A stretch of DNA of 64,000 nucleotides, from the NCBI RefSeq assembly GCF_014596915.1, contig NZ_JACVWU010000035.1, forward strand, positions 19,156 through 83,155, read 5' to 3'. The stretch comes from Streptomyces sp. TRM68416 (lineage in GTDB: Bacteria > Actinomycetota > Actinomycetes > Streptomycetales > Streptomycetaceae). Each line of letters starts with the position of its first letter. The stretch's first letter is position 1. The notes below the pieces were generated by a model that was given only the letters and a program-made list of their open reading frames with translations, searched no databases and was not told the DNA's origin. Of this stretch, positions 17,616 to 26,224 are shown one piece after another. The translations under genes were made by a program, and so were the position numbers.

Positions 17616-18523
17616 CGGAACGGATCGCCCTCGGGACCTACCGGTGCCGGGACATCGCGGAGGCGGCCGCGTACGCGGCCGCCTCCGGTGCCCAGTGGAT
17701 CGACACCGCCCCCAACTACGGCGCGGGCCGGGCACAGTCCCTGCTGGCCGGTGTGCTGACGGTCCACCCGCACGTCCGGGTGTCCACCAAGGTCGGGTGC
17801 TTCACCGCGGCGACCGGCGGCGCCGCCGCCGTGGCAGGAGTGCTGACCGCCGACGAGGCGGTGACCGGCCACAGCCTCGCGCCCGACTATGTGCGCTGGC
17901 AGGTCGCGCGCAACCGGCTCGAACTGCGCCGCTCCCGCCTCGACCTGGTCCTGCTGCACAACCCCGAGCGTGCCTACCGGGGCGACCGGGCCGCGCTGTA
18001 CCGCACGCTGCGGGAGGCCTTCGCCGTTCTGGAGGAGGAGGTGGCGGCCGGACGCGTCGGCGGATACGGGGTGGCCACCTGGAACGGCTTCACGGATGGG
18101 GCGTTCTCTGTGCCGCTGCTGGTGGCTCTGGCCACCGAGGCGGCCGGCGGCGCCCGGCACCATCTGACGGCCGTGCAACTGCCGGTGAGCCTGGTCAGCA
18201 TGGCGCCGATCGAGCAGGTGCTGGACGGGCGCGGCCCGCTGCGGGACGCGGCCAGCACCGGGCTGCGGGTGATGGCGTCCGCACCGCTGCACGGCGGCGA
18301 GCTGGCGGAGATGGTCGGCAAGGAGCTGGTCGACCTCATCCGCCCGGGCCTGACACCCGCTCAGGCATGCCTGCTGGCCGTGGCGTCATGCCCAGGGGTG
18401 ACGAACGTCCTCGTGTCCGCCTCCAGTGCGTCACACTGGCAGCAGGCGGCCGACGCGCTCGCCGAGCCCCCCTTGGACATCGCCCGACTACGGGAGATCA
18501 CTGGTGTACTCGCCTCCGCCTGA
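17612..18523 (+). CDS. Aldo-keto reductase
   Basis: 303-residue AKR-superfamily oxidoreductase starting at GTG 17612, within the stop of the JmjC gene. Catalytic tetrad residues are recognisable: Asp31 and Tyr36 in WIDTAPNYGAG, Lys60 in VSTKVG and His116 in LVLLHNPER. The C-terminal part (VASCPGVTNVLVSASS) fits the NADPH-binding region. Placed between an oxygenase and a kinase-fold enzyme, it would reduce or oxidise an intermediate of the same pathway. Substrate unknown. Confidence 0.88.
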   Translation: MTERIALGTYRCRDIAEAAAYAAASGAQWIDTAPNYGAGRAQSLLAGVLTVHPHVRVSTKVGCFTAATGGAAAVAGVLTADEAVTGHSLAPDYVRWQVARNRLELRRSRLDLVLLHNPERAYRGDRAALYRTLREAFAVLEEEVAAGRVGGYGVATWNGFTDGAFSVPLLVALATEAAGGARHHLTAVQLPVSLVSMAPIEQVLDGRGPLRDAASTGLRVMASAPLHGGELAEMVGKELVDLIRPGLTPAQACLLAVASCPGVTNVLVSASSASHWQQAADALAEPPLDIARLREITGVLASA

Positions 18524-19343
18524 CCCGGCCGTAGAGCAGCGCATGCGCGCCCACCACCACCGCGCGGCCAAGGCTCTGACCGCGACGGTCGAAGAGGGCG
18601 GCGAGTTCTGGGGATGGGCCGGGCGCACCCTGGGCGCCCCGGCCCGCACCGCCGCCGGCGCACCCGCGTGGCTGCGCCTGGTGGCCGTGCCGGAGGACAA
18701 GGCCTCCGGGAAGCTGTGGGAGGGCGCATGGGCTGCCCAGCACACACTGGGCAGCCTCGACGGGCACCGCCCCGCGCTGATCGGCCTGCACGACGTGACC
18801 GAGGACGGCATCGCCTACCGGGCGGAGCTGTCGATCCGCGTCGGCGAACCGGTCCTCTCCAGTGACCCGATCCTCCACCAGGACCTCGACCTGCCCGGCC
18901 AGTGGTGGACGGACCTCGCGGAGACGCTCCAGAAGCTCGCGGCGGCCGCCACCGACCGCACCGCCGTCCGCACGCAGTACATGCAGCGGGCCATCCCCCA
19001 GTTCGTAGGCGTCCCGGCCCCGGAGGCGCCCTGCTGGAGCACGGCCCACGCAGACCTGCACTGGGCCAACCTCACCAACCCGCTGCGCATCCTCGACTGG
19101 GAAGGCTGGGGCGCCGCGCCGGTCGGCTTCGACGCCGCGATGCTCTACGCCTACTCCCTGCGCTGCCCGGCCACCGCCGCCCGCGTCCGCGAGACCTTCC
19201 CCGCCCTCGGCGGCCCGGAGGCACTCGCCGCCGAAGCGACCGTGTGCGCCATGCTGCTCCAGACCGTCGACCGCGGCGACAACCTCGTCCTGGGCGACCC
19301 GCTGCGGCAGTGGGCGCGGGAGATCCGAGACCGCTGCCCGTAA
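18504..19343 (+). CDS. APH-fold phosphotransferase-like protein
   Basis: 279 residues with the aminoglycoside/choline-kinase catalytic loop HADLHWAN at 182-189 and the metal-binding Asp198 in LDWEGWG. The N-terminal ATP-lobe is short and lacks an obvious glycine loop, so it may be specialised. The GTG at 18504 was chosen because GGGAG lies at proper spacing; an ATG 13 codons on is an alternative. The gene overlaps the AKR gene by 20 bases and is the last of the cassette. It could phosphorylate the peptide or a small molecule, or act as an immunity kinase. Resistance to aminoglycosides is not implied. Confidence 0.82.
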   Translation: MYSPPPDPAVEQRMRAHHHRAAKALTATVEEGGEFWGWAGRTLGAPARTAAGAPAWLRLVAVPEDKASGKLWEGAWAAQHTLGSLDGHRPALIGLHDVTEDGIAYRAELSIRVGEPVLSSDPILHQDLDLPGQWWTDLAETLQKLAAAATDRTAVRTQYMQRAIPQFVGVPAPEAPCWSTAHADLHWANLTNPLRILDWEGWGAAPVGFDAAMLYAYSLRCPATAARVRETFPALGGPEALAAEATVCAMLLQTVDRGDNLVLGDPLRQWAREIRDRCP

Positions 19344-20896
19344 CGGGTCGCCGACGGCCCACTCTCCGGCCGGGCGCCCCGTCGGTGGTCTATCTGGCCA
19401 GATAACCCGCGCGCTCCCGGCGGGGCGCCGTCGGGGCCACGCACATGCTCGATCACGGTGATCTCCTCGTGGTGGTGGCGTTCCTTGTCGGGGTCGTCCC
19501 GGTGCAGGCGCGGGTTCATGCAGTGGGAACGGTCGTACTCCGCGATCACCTGGCGGTAGTCCAGCTTCCGCCCGCTCGGCATGGGCGCGGCCGGGGCCGA
19601 CTCCGCGGGCTGGGGGCGGCGGCCCCGGAGCGTGACGAGGTGGACGGCAGAGTCGTCCTCCACCCCCTTGCGCCGGTCGCGCCGCAGGTCGGTCGGCTTG
19701 CGCGGCTGGACGCGCTGTTGGGTGATCGGCCGCTTGGTGACCTGCTCCTGGGTGATGAAGTCCCAGCACGCGAAGACGACGTGAGCGACCTCGTCGGTGG
19801 TGCCGAGCTGCATCGGGCCCGGCGTCTCGGTGGCGCCGATGGTGGTCTCGTTGTCGGCCATCAGCGGCGGTGCCCCGGGCACGGCGTGGGTGGGCCGGGT
19901 CCAGAAGGTCAGCCACCACGTCGGATGCTCCCGGCCGTCGAAGGCCTCGATGTGCCGGACGCCGTTGACGCCGAACCAGCGCCAGAACGGCTGACGCGGC
20001 CCCGGCACCGGGGTCGGTTGCAGGTGTGCGGGGGCGTGCGCGAAGTCGGCGGCCCACGGCCCCCAGGACACCGCGACCACGTCCGCCGGCCGTTCCTCGC
20101 CCTCCGGGACGGTCCGCACGAGTGGCTTGCCGAAGGCGATGAACCCGCGACGGGCGGGCACCCGGTGCGGGGCCAGCGGCCCCTTGCGGCCGCGCTCCGC
20201 CTTGCGGATGGCGGCCTCGGTCATCTCCTCGTCCACGTGGTACAGCCGGGCCTTGGCGAGCCGGTCGTTCTCCTGCGCGAGCAGCACCCGGGCGGCGTCG
20301 TCGGCGGCGTCCAGGTACGGCACGAGGGTGCCGGTGTTCTCGAACAGCGCGATGGCGAGCCGGTTCACGGCGGGCTTGCCCTGCTGCGCGCTGACCAGCC
20401 GGGCGCGCAGATCGGGCAGGCGCCGCGGGTCGATCGGCTCGGTGACGGTCTTCGCGGGGAAGCGGCTGGGCCCCGCTTCGAGCAGCGCGTGCACACCGGC
20501 GCTGATCGCGATCAGCTTCTGCGCGTCCTCGGTGGAGGCGGCGCACGCACGCCGGGCCCGGTCCTGGAGCTGGGGGTCGGCGTCGCCGTCGACCGCGGCC
20601 TGGAGCAGGCTGGAGAGGGCCGGGGCCACCGACGGCATGTGCCGCGCGACGCTGAAGTGCCCGTAGCCGCCTGCCTGCCAGCGTTCGGCCGCCGCCCGGC
20701 ACATGCTCAGCACGGCCCCCACGACGGGGCCCTGGCGGTCCAGCAGGGCGATGTGCGTGGTGTGGGCGCGGAGCTGGTCGGCCACCTGTGCGGTCGGCCC
20801 GGACAGGGCCTCTCCGGCGAGGGTGACGAGTCGCTCGGCGAGAGCGATGTCCTGCGCGGTTGGCGCGGAACTCGGGAGGTCGGTGATGCCGGACAT
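19151..20896 (-). CDS. Conserved hypothetical protein with long antisense 3' extension
   Basis: 581 residues from ATG 20896; family not recognised. The first 150 residues are helical and Ala-rich. The middle contains a mixed region with SWGPWAADFAHAP and QPFWRWFGVNG. The end becomes basic, with a His-rich patch (KERHHHEEI). After about residue 500 the frame reads through the TATCTGGCCAGATA repeat (as LSGQID) and into the antisense of the kinase gene to the first stop at 19151, so the native C-terminus may end earlier or have lost its stop. Divergent from the next gene with 78 bases between. Function unknown. Confidence 0.7.
   Translation of the reverse strand: MSGITDLPSSAPTAQDIALAERLVTLAGEALSGPTAQVADQLRAHTTHIALLDRQGPVVGAVLSMCRAAAERWQAGGYGHFSVARHMPSVAPALSSLLQAAVDGDADPQLQDRARRACAASTEDAQKLIAISAGVHALLEAGPSRFPAKTVTEPIDPRRLPDLRARLVSAQQGKPAVNRLAIALFENTGTLVPYLDAADDAARVLLAQENDRLAKARLYHVDEEMTEAAIRKAERGRKGPLAPHRVPARRGFIAFGKPLVRTVPEGEERPADVVAVSWGPWAADFAHAPAHLQPTPVPGPRQPFWRWFGVNGVRHIEAFDGREHPTWWLTFWTRPTHAVPGAPPLMADNETTIGATETPGPMQLGTTDEVAHVVFACWDFITQEQVTKRPITQQRVQPRKPTDLRRDRRKGVEDDSAVHLVTLRGRRPQPAESAPAAPMPSGRKLDYRQVIAEYDRSHCMNPRLHRDDPDKERHHHEEITVIEHVRGPDGAPPGARGLSGQIDHRRGARPESGPSATRYGQRSRISRAHCRSGSPRTRLSPRSTVWSSMAHTVASAASASGPPRAGKVSRTRAAVAGQRRE
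19391..19404. repeat. TATCTGGCCAGATA palindrome, copy 1
   Basis: Perfect 14-bp palindrome downstream of the kinase gene, inside the 3' extension of the opposite-strand gene. It recurs at 34494 and 35142, with a degenerate form at 29984. Confidence 0.75.
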
Positions 20897-20974
20897 GCCC
20901 GCCAGTATTCCAAGAGCGGCCCTCGTCCACTGACTCTCGGCGCCGGCCGGAGCGGGGTCGCTACGCTGCCGCCC

Positions 20975-21418
20975 ATGACCTACCAGGAACACCCCGGCGC
21001 GGCTGATGAGGCTCCCGAACTGCCTGACGCTGTCGTGAAGATCAGCGATGCACTGCGGGCGCTTCACATCGACCCCGATGGGGGCGGCGCCATCGAGCGG
21101 CCCGCCATCGCCGCCGGGCGACTGCTCGCCGCCGCCGAGATCCTCGCCCGCAGCGTCATGAGCAGCCCGGGCGACCTGGACGGGGAGAAGTGCCTGGACG
21201 ACCTGATGCACGGCTTCTACGGCATGGTCGTCGCTTTCGCCGCCGGGATGCCCGCCGGTGCCTCCGCAGCGCTGCGGGGCGCGCTTCTGGAGGACCGGCT
21301 CCGCCGCGCAGCACAGCAAGCCGACGTCGCCGGGGAAGAGGCTGACCCGCTCTCCGCCGCGCTGCACCAGGCCCTCGCGGAAGCCGGACGGCTCCGCACG
21401 TCGGGCGACGTCCTCTGA
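20975..21418 (+). CDS. Hypothetical 147-aa protein
   Basis: Small acidic helical protein (N-terminal MTYQEHPGAADEAPELPD). The ATG lies only about nine bases after a TACGCT hexamer, so a leaderless transcript is likely, as is common in actinobacteria. It is divergent from the preceding minus gene and followed by a strong terminator. No recognised domain. Confidence 0.7.
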   Translation: MTYQEHPGAADEAPELPDAVVKISDALRALHIDPDGGGAIERPAIAAGRLLAAAEILARSVMSSPGDLDGEKCLDDLMHGFYGMVVAFAAGMPAGASAALRGALLEDRLRRAAQQADVAGEEADPLSAALHQALAEAGRLRTSGDVL

Positions 21419-21437
21419 CCTTGCCGCGCGTACGTAC

Positions 21438-21474
21438 GGCGAAGGCCTCCGGGAACGTCCCGGAGGCCTTCGCC
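21438..21474. terminator. Bidirectional terminator
   Basis: Perfect 17-bp arms GGCGAAGGCCTCCGGGA / TCCCGGAGGCCTTCGCC with an ACG loop, between the convergent hypothetical gene and the exonuclease gene. Confidence 0.9.
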
Positions 21475-21504
21475 GTGTCAGTCGCCCTTGACCACGTACG
21501 CGGA

Positions 21505-22788
21505 TCAGGCAGCCTCGGCGTCGACTTGCCTCGCCATCCCTTTCAGTAGATCCACTACGGCACGGCAGTCCGACAGTGCTCGATGGTCCCCGCCGTACAG
21601 GGGCTGCCACGCGTAATCGCCCCAGTAGTCGGACCAGTCGCCGAACCACTCGGAGTACGGCAGCATCACGTCCTCGAACTGCTGTCCGCTGATCCAGGCG
21701 GCCGCGGCTGCGGCCGGGTCGGGGGTACCCGCTTGCCGGTGGTGCACGGTCAGCTCGTGGCGCAGCCGACCGACGTCGAAGGACTTGTTGTAGATCAGGC
21801 AGCGTCGCCCCTTCAGGACCTCTCCCAGCCGCGGAAGGACATCGGCGAACGAGGGGGCGCCCGTCGTCATCTGGTTGGTGATCCCGTGAATGTCGGTCGA
21901 CTCGGCGGGGACCGGGACGCCCGGGTCGATGAGCGTGTCCAGGAGGACGTCCCCGCCCATGCTGTACACGGCCAGGTCCACGATCCTGGCGTCCTCCTCC
22001 AGGCCGGTGGTCTCCGAATCCAGGATGACGACCGTCGGATCGTCAACCAGGGTCTGTGCCCAGTCGACCAGTTCGGCGACCCGTCGGCGTCGGTGTTCTT
22101 CTGCCTGCCGCTGGGCTTCCTCCTGTGCCCGTTGCCGCTCAGCGCGTTCCCGCGCGTCGCGCTCGGCGCAGGGCGGGCACCACCGCGGCACCCAGCCCAC
22201 CCGGTGGGTGGGGTCCGCCCGGACGGCGGCGATCTCCTCGTCGGTGGCCGTCACCACGTTGCAGTCCCGGCCCGGGCAGGTACGCCGCCACACGGCCAGC
22301 CGCTCAGCCTCGAACTGCTTCTGCAACCGCCACAGCACCCAGCACGGCGTGCAGCGGTCCTGCTCCTCGTTCTGTCCACTCCGGAACGGGGCCAGCGATA
22401 CACGGCGGCATTTCCAGCAGGTCCGGGCTTGCAGAGCCTGCCGTTCCTGCTGCTCCTGCACCTGGCACGGCCCGCACTGCCCGTGCACGACGTGATTGCG
22501 CACGGCGCCGCACTTGGGGCACGTTCGGCGGGCGGTCTTCGCAGCCTGCTGCTTCGCCGACAGAGGCCGCATCTTCGCGGCGGCCGCCGGATCGTAGAGC
22601 GGGAAGTTCCCCCATCCGTGGCCACGCCGGTACACACGCACGAACGCCACCGGTTCCTGGCCGGGAGCTGGCTTCAACCGCAGACTCTTGAGTTCCGTCA
22701 TCGTCCGCAGGTGCTGCTGATCCGCTGGGATGTCCCTGCGCTCGTACACGGGCAGGGACTCCGACTTTGCAGGCACAGACGTGGTCAC
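21505..22788 (-). CDS. Zinc-ribbon DEDDh 3'-5' exonuclease
   Basis: 427 residues. The C-terminal domain is a DnaQ/RNase T-like exonuclease: motif I VILDSETTGL carries Asp257 and Glu259, motif II is in RRCLIYNKSFDVGRL, and motif III is HRALSDCRAVV with the His and Asp of the DEDDh class. The N-terminal 210 residues carry six Cys pairs (about 90/93, 105/108, 124/127, 146/149, 171/176, 204/207), probably three zinc sites, followed by a charged coiled-coil linker. The GTG at 22788 was preferred over an upstream ATG because CTGGAGG precedes it. Predicted to degrade or trim RNA or DNA ends; the zinc array may guide substrate binding. Confidence 0.85.
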   Translation of the reverse strand: MTTSVPAKSESLPVYERRDIPADQQHLRTMTELKSLRLKPAPGQEPVAFVRVYRRGHGWGNFPLYDPAAAAKMRPLSAKQQAAKTARRTCPKCGAVRNHVVHGQCGPCQVQEQQERQALQARTCWKCRRVSLAPFRSGQNEEQDRCTPCWVLWRLQKQFEAERLAVWRRTCPGRDCNVVTATDEEIAAVRADPTHRVGWVPRWCPPCAERDARERAERQRAQEEAQRQAEEHRRRRVAELVDWAQTLVDDPTVVILDSETTGLEEDARIVDLAVYSMGGDVLLDTLIDPGVPVPAESTDIHGITNQMTTGAPSFADVLPRLGEVLKGRRCLIYNKSFDVGRLRHELTVHHRQAGTPDPAAAAAAWISGQQFEDVMLPYSEWFGDWSDYWGDYAWQPLYGGDHRALSDCRAVVDLLKGMARQVDAEAA

Positions 22789-22865
22789 GAGAACCTCCAG
22801 ACGATCGACGGTCGTAGGCACAGCACAGCGCACGGCACTGACAAGTGGGCTGGGGAGAGTGGTCG

Positions 22866-22889
22866 CTGGGGGCCTTCGCCGGCCCCCAG
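22866..22889. terminator. Hairpin upstream of exonuclease gene
   Basis: CTGGGGGCC / GGCCCCCAG with a six-base loop in the intergenic space between integrase and exonuclease genes; probably part of the tandem terminator of the integrase operon. Confidence 0.6.
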
Positions 22890-22950
22890 ACCCCCGCTCC
22901 CCGCGGCACCGACCGGCGCGGGCAGGAAGTGGGGGGGTCCGCTGGGTGCG

Positions 22951-22984
22951 CGCCGGACGGCACCGCGGCCTGTGCCGTCCGGCG
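22951..22984. terminator. Terminator of the integrase operon
   Basis: Perfect 13-bp arms CGCCGGACGGCAC / GTGCCGTCCGGCG, 36 bases beyond the integrase stop codon on the minus strand. Confidence 0.8.
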
Positions 22985-23020
22985 GGCGTGATCGGGCGTC
23001 AGAGCGGGATGGAGTCGACT

Positions 23021-24157
23021 TCACAGGCCGATCCCCTCGGTCGCGGCGTCCTCGAACGCCTCCCCTTCGTCCACGTACTCCCAGAACACAGGGGAATTGG
23101 GCGACCAGCCGCCCTGGCGGCGCAGCTTCTCGACGCGCTTGCCCTTCTTGCGCCCGGTGGTGACCAGACCGCGCCGGGCGGAGTGCCCGGTGATCCGGCG
23201 CCCGGTCAGACCCGCGTACTTCGCGCAGCGTGCGAGCGCCCGGCCGACGCCGTCCGGCGACAGGCGGGCGGTGCCCTGGTTGCCCCACTGGTCGACGGGC
23301 AGGAACGCCGGTCCCCCCGGGGCGGCACCGGCGGCCAACTTGGCCTCCTGGTACGCGCGCCAGCAGCGCACCGGGCAGGTGTCGATGTCCTCGCCGTAGG
23401 TGACGGGCACGTCCCGCTCAGGACGGCCCTTCACCGAGGGCACGTGCACCATCAGGCCCTCGTCCACGGGCTTGATGTCCGGGTCGTCCAGCTCGGACAT
23501 CTCCTCGTTGCGGCCCGCGACCGCGAACTTCAGGGAGTTGAGCGCCTTGTCGCGCAGCCGGGTCAGCTCCGGGACCACGATGGTGCGCCGCCGCCGGGCG
23601 CCGGGCTGGGGTGCGCGCTCGCGCGGCGCGTTGGCCATCTGCCGCAGGTCCTTCGGGGTGACGGCGGCGGCCTTGCCGCGGCCGCGCTGCTGGCGCCGCT
23701 TGTCCAGCTTCAGCGGCTTCAGCGCCCGCCGGGCCGCCTCGGTGGCCTCCTTCGGCACGGTGTAGCCGTGCCTGCGGGCCTCCGAGGTGACGCCGGTGAT
23801 CCTGCGCTCGATGGTGTTCGGCGGGGCCTCGACCACCTGATCGAGGTAGGTCACGAACGACACGAAGGTGCCCACGGTGATCTTGCTGAGCGGCAGGCGG
23901 ATGCCGGTCCGCTCGGCGAGCCAGTCGTGGAACTCTCCCCAGATCTCCCAGTCCCGCGCGTAGCCGTCCTTGGTCTTCTTCGGCCGGATGTCGTTCAGGT
24001 GCTCCTCGGCGTTCGCGTCCAGGGCCTTGAGGACGGCGTCCACCGGGTCGGGCACGGCGACCGCGTCGGCGCCGGGGGCGTCGTCGTCCTCGACCAGCTC
24101 GGCGTCGACCACCTCCACCGGCTCCAGCTCGGTCCCGTGCTCCTGGGTGGTCGTCAC
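23021..24157 (-). CDS. Tyrosine recombinase / integrase
   Basis: 378 residues. The SAM-like core-binding domain is at about 50-150 and the catalytic domain at about 180-375. The active-site set can be read as Arg216 (AVAGRNEE), Lys243 (VKGR), His325 and Arg328 (GHSARRG), Trp351 in place of the second His (QGGWSPNS), and Tyr361 (VFWEYV). It is the last gene of a coupled minus-strand operon; its GTG overlaps the previous stop. It could integrate the element into a chromosomal site or resolve multimers. No attachment site or tRNA fragment was recognised beside it. Confidence 0.92.
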   Translation of the reverse strand: MTTTQEHGTELEPVEVVDAELVEDDDAPGADAVAVPDPVDAVLKALDANAEEHLNDIRPKKTKDGYARDWEIWGEFHDWLAERTGIRLPLSKITVGTFVSFVTYLDQVVEAPPNTIERRITGVTSEARRHGYTVPKEATEAARRALKPLKLDKRRQQRGRGKAAAVTPKDLRQMANAPRERAPQPGARRRRTIVVPELTRLRDKALNSLKFAVAGRNEEMSELDDPDIKPVDEGLMVHVPSVKGRPERDVPVTYGEDIDTCPVRCWRAYQEAKLAAGAAPGGPAFLPVDQWGNQGTARLSPDGVGRALARCAKYAGLTGRRITGHSARRGLVTTGRKKGKRVEKLRRQGGWSPNSPVFWEYVDEGEAFEDAATEGIGL

Positions 24158-25197
24158 TCGGCGACCTCCTCCACCGTGTCGGCGAGCTTGCCGACCCGCT
24201 CGGCGGCGTGGGTGATCCGCTTCGCCTCGACCCTGAGCTGGGAACCGTCCTCGTCGTGCTCCGTGCAGTCCGCTGCGACCTCGCCCACCAGGTGGGCCAG
24301 CTCCTCCAGGACCTCGGTGACGTCCTTCAGCCCGGCGCGCAGCTCCCCGCGCTCCAGGTGGTAGGCGGCGCGCGGGAGTTCGCCGTACGCGGGGAGGTCG
24401 TCGCGGGTGGCGACGGCGGCCTGCTCCTCGTCCTCGGCGGGGAAGGGCACGTACACCTGGGTGAGCATCAGCCCGGGCTGCTTGCTCTCCGCCTCGGTGG
24501 CGAGCCCGGAGACCACGGCCACCAGCCGGGGGTGGATGGTGTGCACCTGGTCCGGCTCGCCGGGCATGGCCCGGTGGTGGTCATCCAGGGACAGCGGCAT
24601 CTCGTCGGGGAGCTGCTCCAGCAGGGCCCGCAGCTCCCCGACGGTGTCGACCATCGGCGCCGCGGCGACCGCCGCCCGCAGCCGGGGCGCCTGCTCCGCG
24701 TGGGTGTCGCGGGCGTCGACCGCGGCCTGTCCCAGAGCGAACGCCACCTGGCGCATCACCTCGTGGTACGCGTCGTCGTTCAGCCCGATCCGGTTGTCCG
24801 GGTTCTCCGCAAGGAGCTGGTGGTAGAGGGTGCGCTGCCCCTCCGCCCACACCCGCAGGTCGTCCGCCGCCGCGAGTTCGGTGGTGTCGAGCGCGGCCGC
24901 CACCTGCTCCCACGTCGCCCCGAGCCGCAACGCCTGCGCGACCGTGCTGCCGCGCTGGCTGCGGACGGTCCGGCGGATCGCCTCGCCCAACGCGAGCTGC
25001 GTCAGGGCGTCCCCGGCGTCGCCCCGGTCGACCTGGTGCGGGAAGTCGTCGGGGAGCTGGTTGTTCAGCAGCCGCAGACCGGCCTCGGCGTGCTTCTGCG
25101 CGAGGGAGGTGAGCGGCGTGCCGGCCGGAACGTCGCCGGGCCGGTGGATCTCGGCGGCCATGAACGCCTCGTCTGGGGTGGTGTGCTGGTCGTTCAT
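24154..25197 (-). CDS. Hypothetical protein upstream of integrase
   Basis: 347-residue acidic helical protein from ATG 25197 (ribosome binding site GGAGAGAAGG), overlapping its neighbours by ATGA and GTGA. A segment near residues 85-115 (TVAQALRLGATWEQVAAALD) looks like a sigma-70-type or generic helix-turn-helix. The last 60 residues form an amphipathic helix suited to coiled-coil pairing. It may regulate or assist the integrase translated from the same message. Family not recognised. Confidence 0.75.
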   Translation of the reverse strand: MNDQHTTPDEAFMAAEIHRPGDVPAGTPLTSLAQKHAEAGLRLLNNQLPDDFPHQVDRGDAGDALTQLALGEAIRRTVRSQRGSTVAQALRLGATWEQVAAALDTTELAAADDLRVWAEGQRTLYHQLLAENPDNRIGLNDDAYHEVMRQVAFALGQAAVDARDTHAEQAPRLRAAVAAAPMVDTVGELRALLEQLPDEMPLSLDDHHRAMPGEPDQVHTIHPRLVAVVSGLATEAESKQPGLMLTQVYVPFPAEDEEQAAVATRDDLPAYGELPRAAYHLERGELRAGLKDVTEVLEELAHLVGEVAADCTEHDEDGSQLRVEAKRITHAAERVGKLADTVEEVAE

Positions 25198-25577
25198 GCC
25201 TTCTCTCCGAACGGTGCGGGGACGGTGCGGCCGTGCTCGCGCAGCCACTGGTGGACCGCCTTCTCCTCGGCCCGCAGCCGCTTGAAGGCGGTGTCACCGG
25301 CGGGCGTCAGGTCCTTGAAGGCCAAGCGGGCGCTGCGGGTCTGCGCCCACTGGCACAACTCCCACTCCGGCTGACCGGTGTCGCTGTTGTACGTGGCCGG
25401 GGGCAGAGAGCCGTCCCGGACGAACGTGTCCCGCTCGGTCTGTCGCTGCTCGACCTTGGCCTCGGCGGCGGCGAGCACGGCCCGGGCATCCTCGACCTCC
25501 TTCTCCGCCGCGGCGATCCGGTCCTCGAAGTACGTGGTGACGACGGTCGTGCCGTCGATCTGCTCGGTGGCGCTCAC
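25194..25577 (-). CDS. Hypothetical 127-aa coiled-coil protein
   Basis: Small protein with an N-terminal coiled coil (residues 18-55, rich in Glu/Ala/Lys, RIAAAEKEVEDARAVLAAAE) and a C-terminal basic part. Start at GTG 25577, overlapping the stop of the upstream gene; it ends inside the next start. Part of the integrase operon. Function unknown. Confidence 0.75.
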   Translation of the reverse strand: MSATEQIDGTTVVTTYFEDRIAAAEKEVEDARAVLAAAEAKVEQRQTERDTFVRDGSLPPATYNSDTGQPEWELCQWAQTRSARLAFKDLTPAGDTAFKRLRAEEKAVHQWLREHGRTVPAPFGEKA

Positions 25578-26218
25578 TGCTCCTGGTCCTCCTTCGTCTC
25601 GGTCGCGGCGGCCGCGTCCAGCTCCGCCGCCACCCACTTCGCCGCCGCGGTGACGCTGGTGAACGGCTTCTCGCCGCTGTTCTTCGCCCACGTCGCGTAG
25701 CCCGTGAGGCCACGGGAGGGCGGGAAGAAGTCGGGCCCGATGGCCGCGTACCAAACGGTGCCGCCGCGCTTGCCTCGGCCCTCGGTGACGGCACCGACGA
25801 TGTCGTCCTCCGACAGCCGGTCGACCTTCTCCCGGGAGCAGAGGTAGGCGCCGGGCGAGTCGTACCCCCGCAGATCGAGCAGCGGCGGGCCGGGGTAGAG
25901 CCACAGCCCGGCCACCCGCTTCGGGGGCTGGCCGTACCCGGTGCGCACCGTGGTGGTCGTCCGGGTGGTGTACTCCTCGCCGCTGATCAGGTGGACGGTG
26001 CCGCAGGACCGGCACAGCACCCGCACGGTGATCCGGTCGTAGTGGTCGCGGTGGGCGCACTCCTCGTTGGGGCAGGAGTGCTCCGGGCCCTCCCGGCGGG
26101 GGCGCCGCTTGTCGGCCTCGGTCTGCTGGTCGATCTCCCAGACGGGCTTGGCGCAGTCCGCCCGGTGGGCGACCGGCTGCCAGTCCAGGTGGGCGGCGAT
26201 GGCGTCGGAACTACTCAT
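25574..26218 (-). CDS. Hypothetical protein with zinc ribbon
   Basis: 214 residues. A four-Cys cluster of the zinc-ribbon type is visible (SCPNEECAH at about residue 48 and RVLCRSCGT at about 68), followed by a beta-rich stretch. The C-terminus FFPPSRGLTGYATWAKNSGEK resembles a small nucleic-acid binding or adaptor module. Coupled to both neighbours in the operon. No specific function can be assigned. Confidence 0.72.
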   Translation of the reverse strand: MSSSDAIAAHLDWQPVAHRADCAKPVWEIDQQTEADKRRPRREGPEHSCPNEECAHRDHYDRITVRVLCRSCGTVHLISGEEYTTRTTTTVRTGYGQPPKRVAGLWLYPGPPLLDLRGYDSPGAYLCSREKVDRLSEDDIVGAVTEGRGKRGGTVWYAAIGPDFFPPSRGLTGYATWAKNSGEKPFTSVTAAAKWVAAELDAAAATETKEDQEQ

Positions 26219-26224
26219 CGGCCG

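Noticed and set aside
18504..19343. Aminoglycoside resistance gene
   Set aside because: The APH catalytic loop is present, but the ATP lobe is atypical and the gene is the last of a peptide-type cassette; resistance is not supported.
22789..23020. Attachment site of the integrase with a tRNA 3' end
   Set aside because: The region beside the integrase holds only terminator-like hairpins; no tRNA-like sequence could be recognised.
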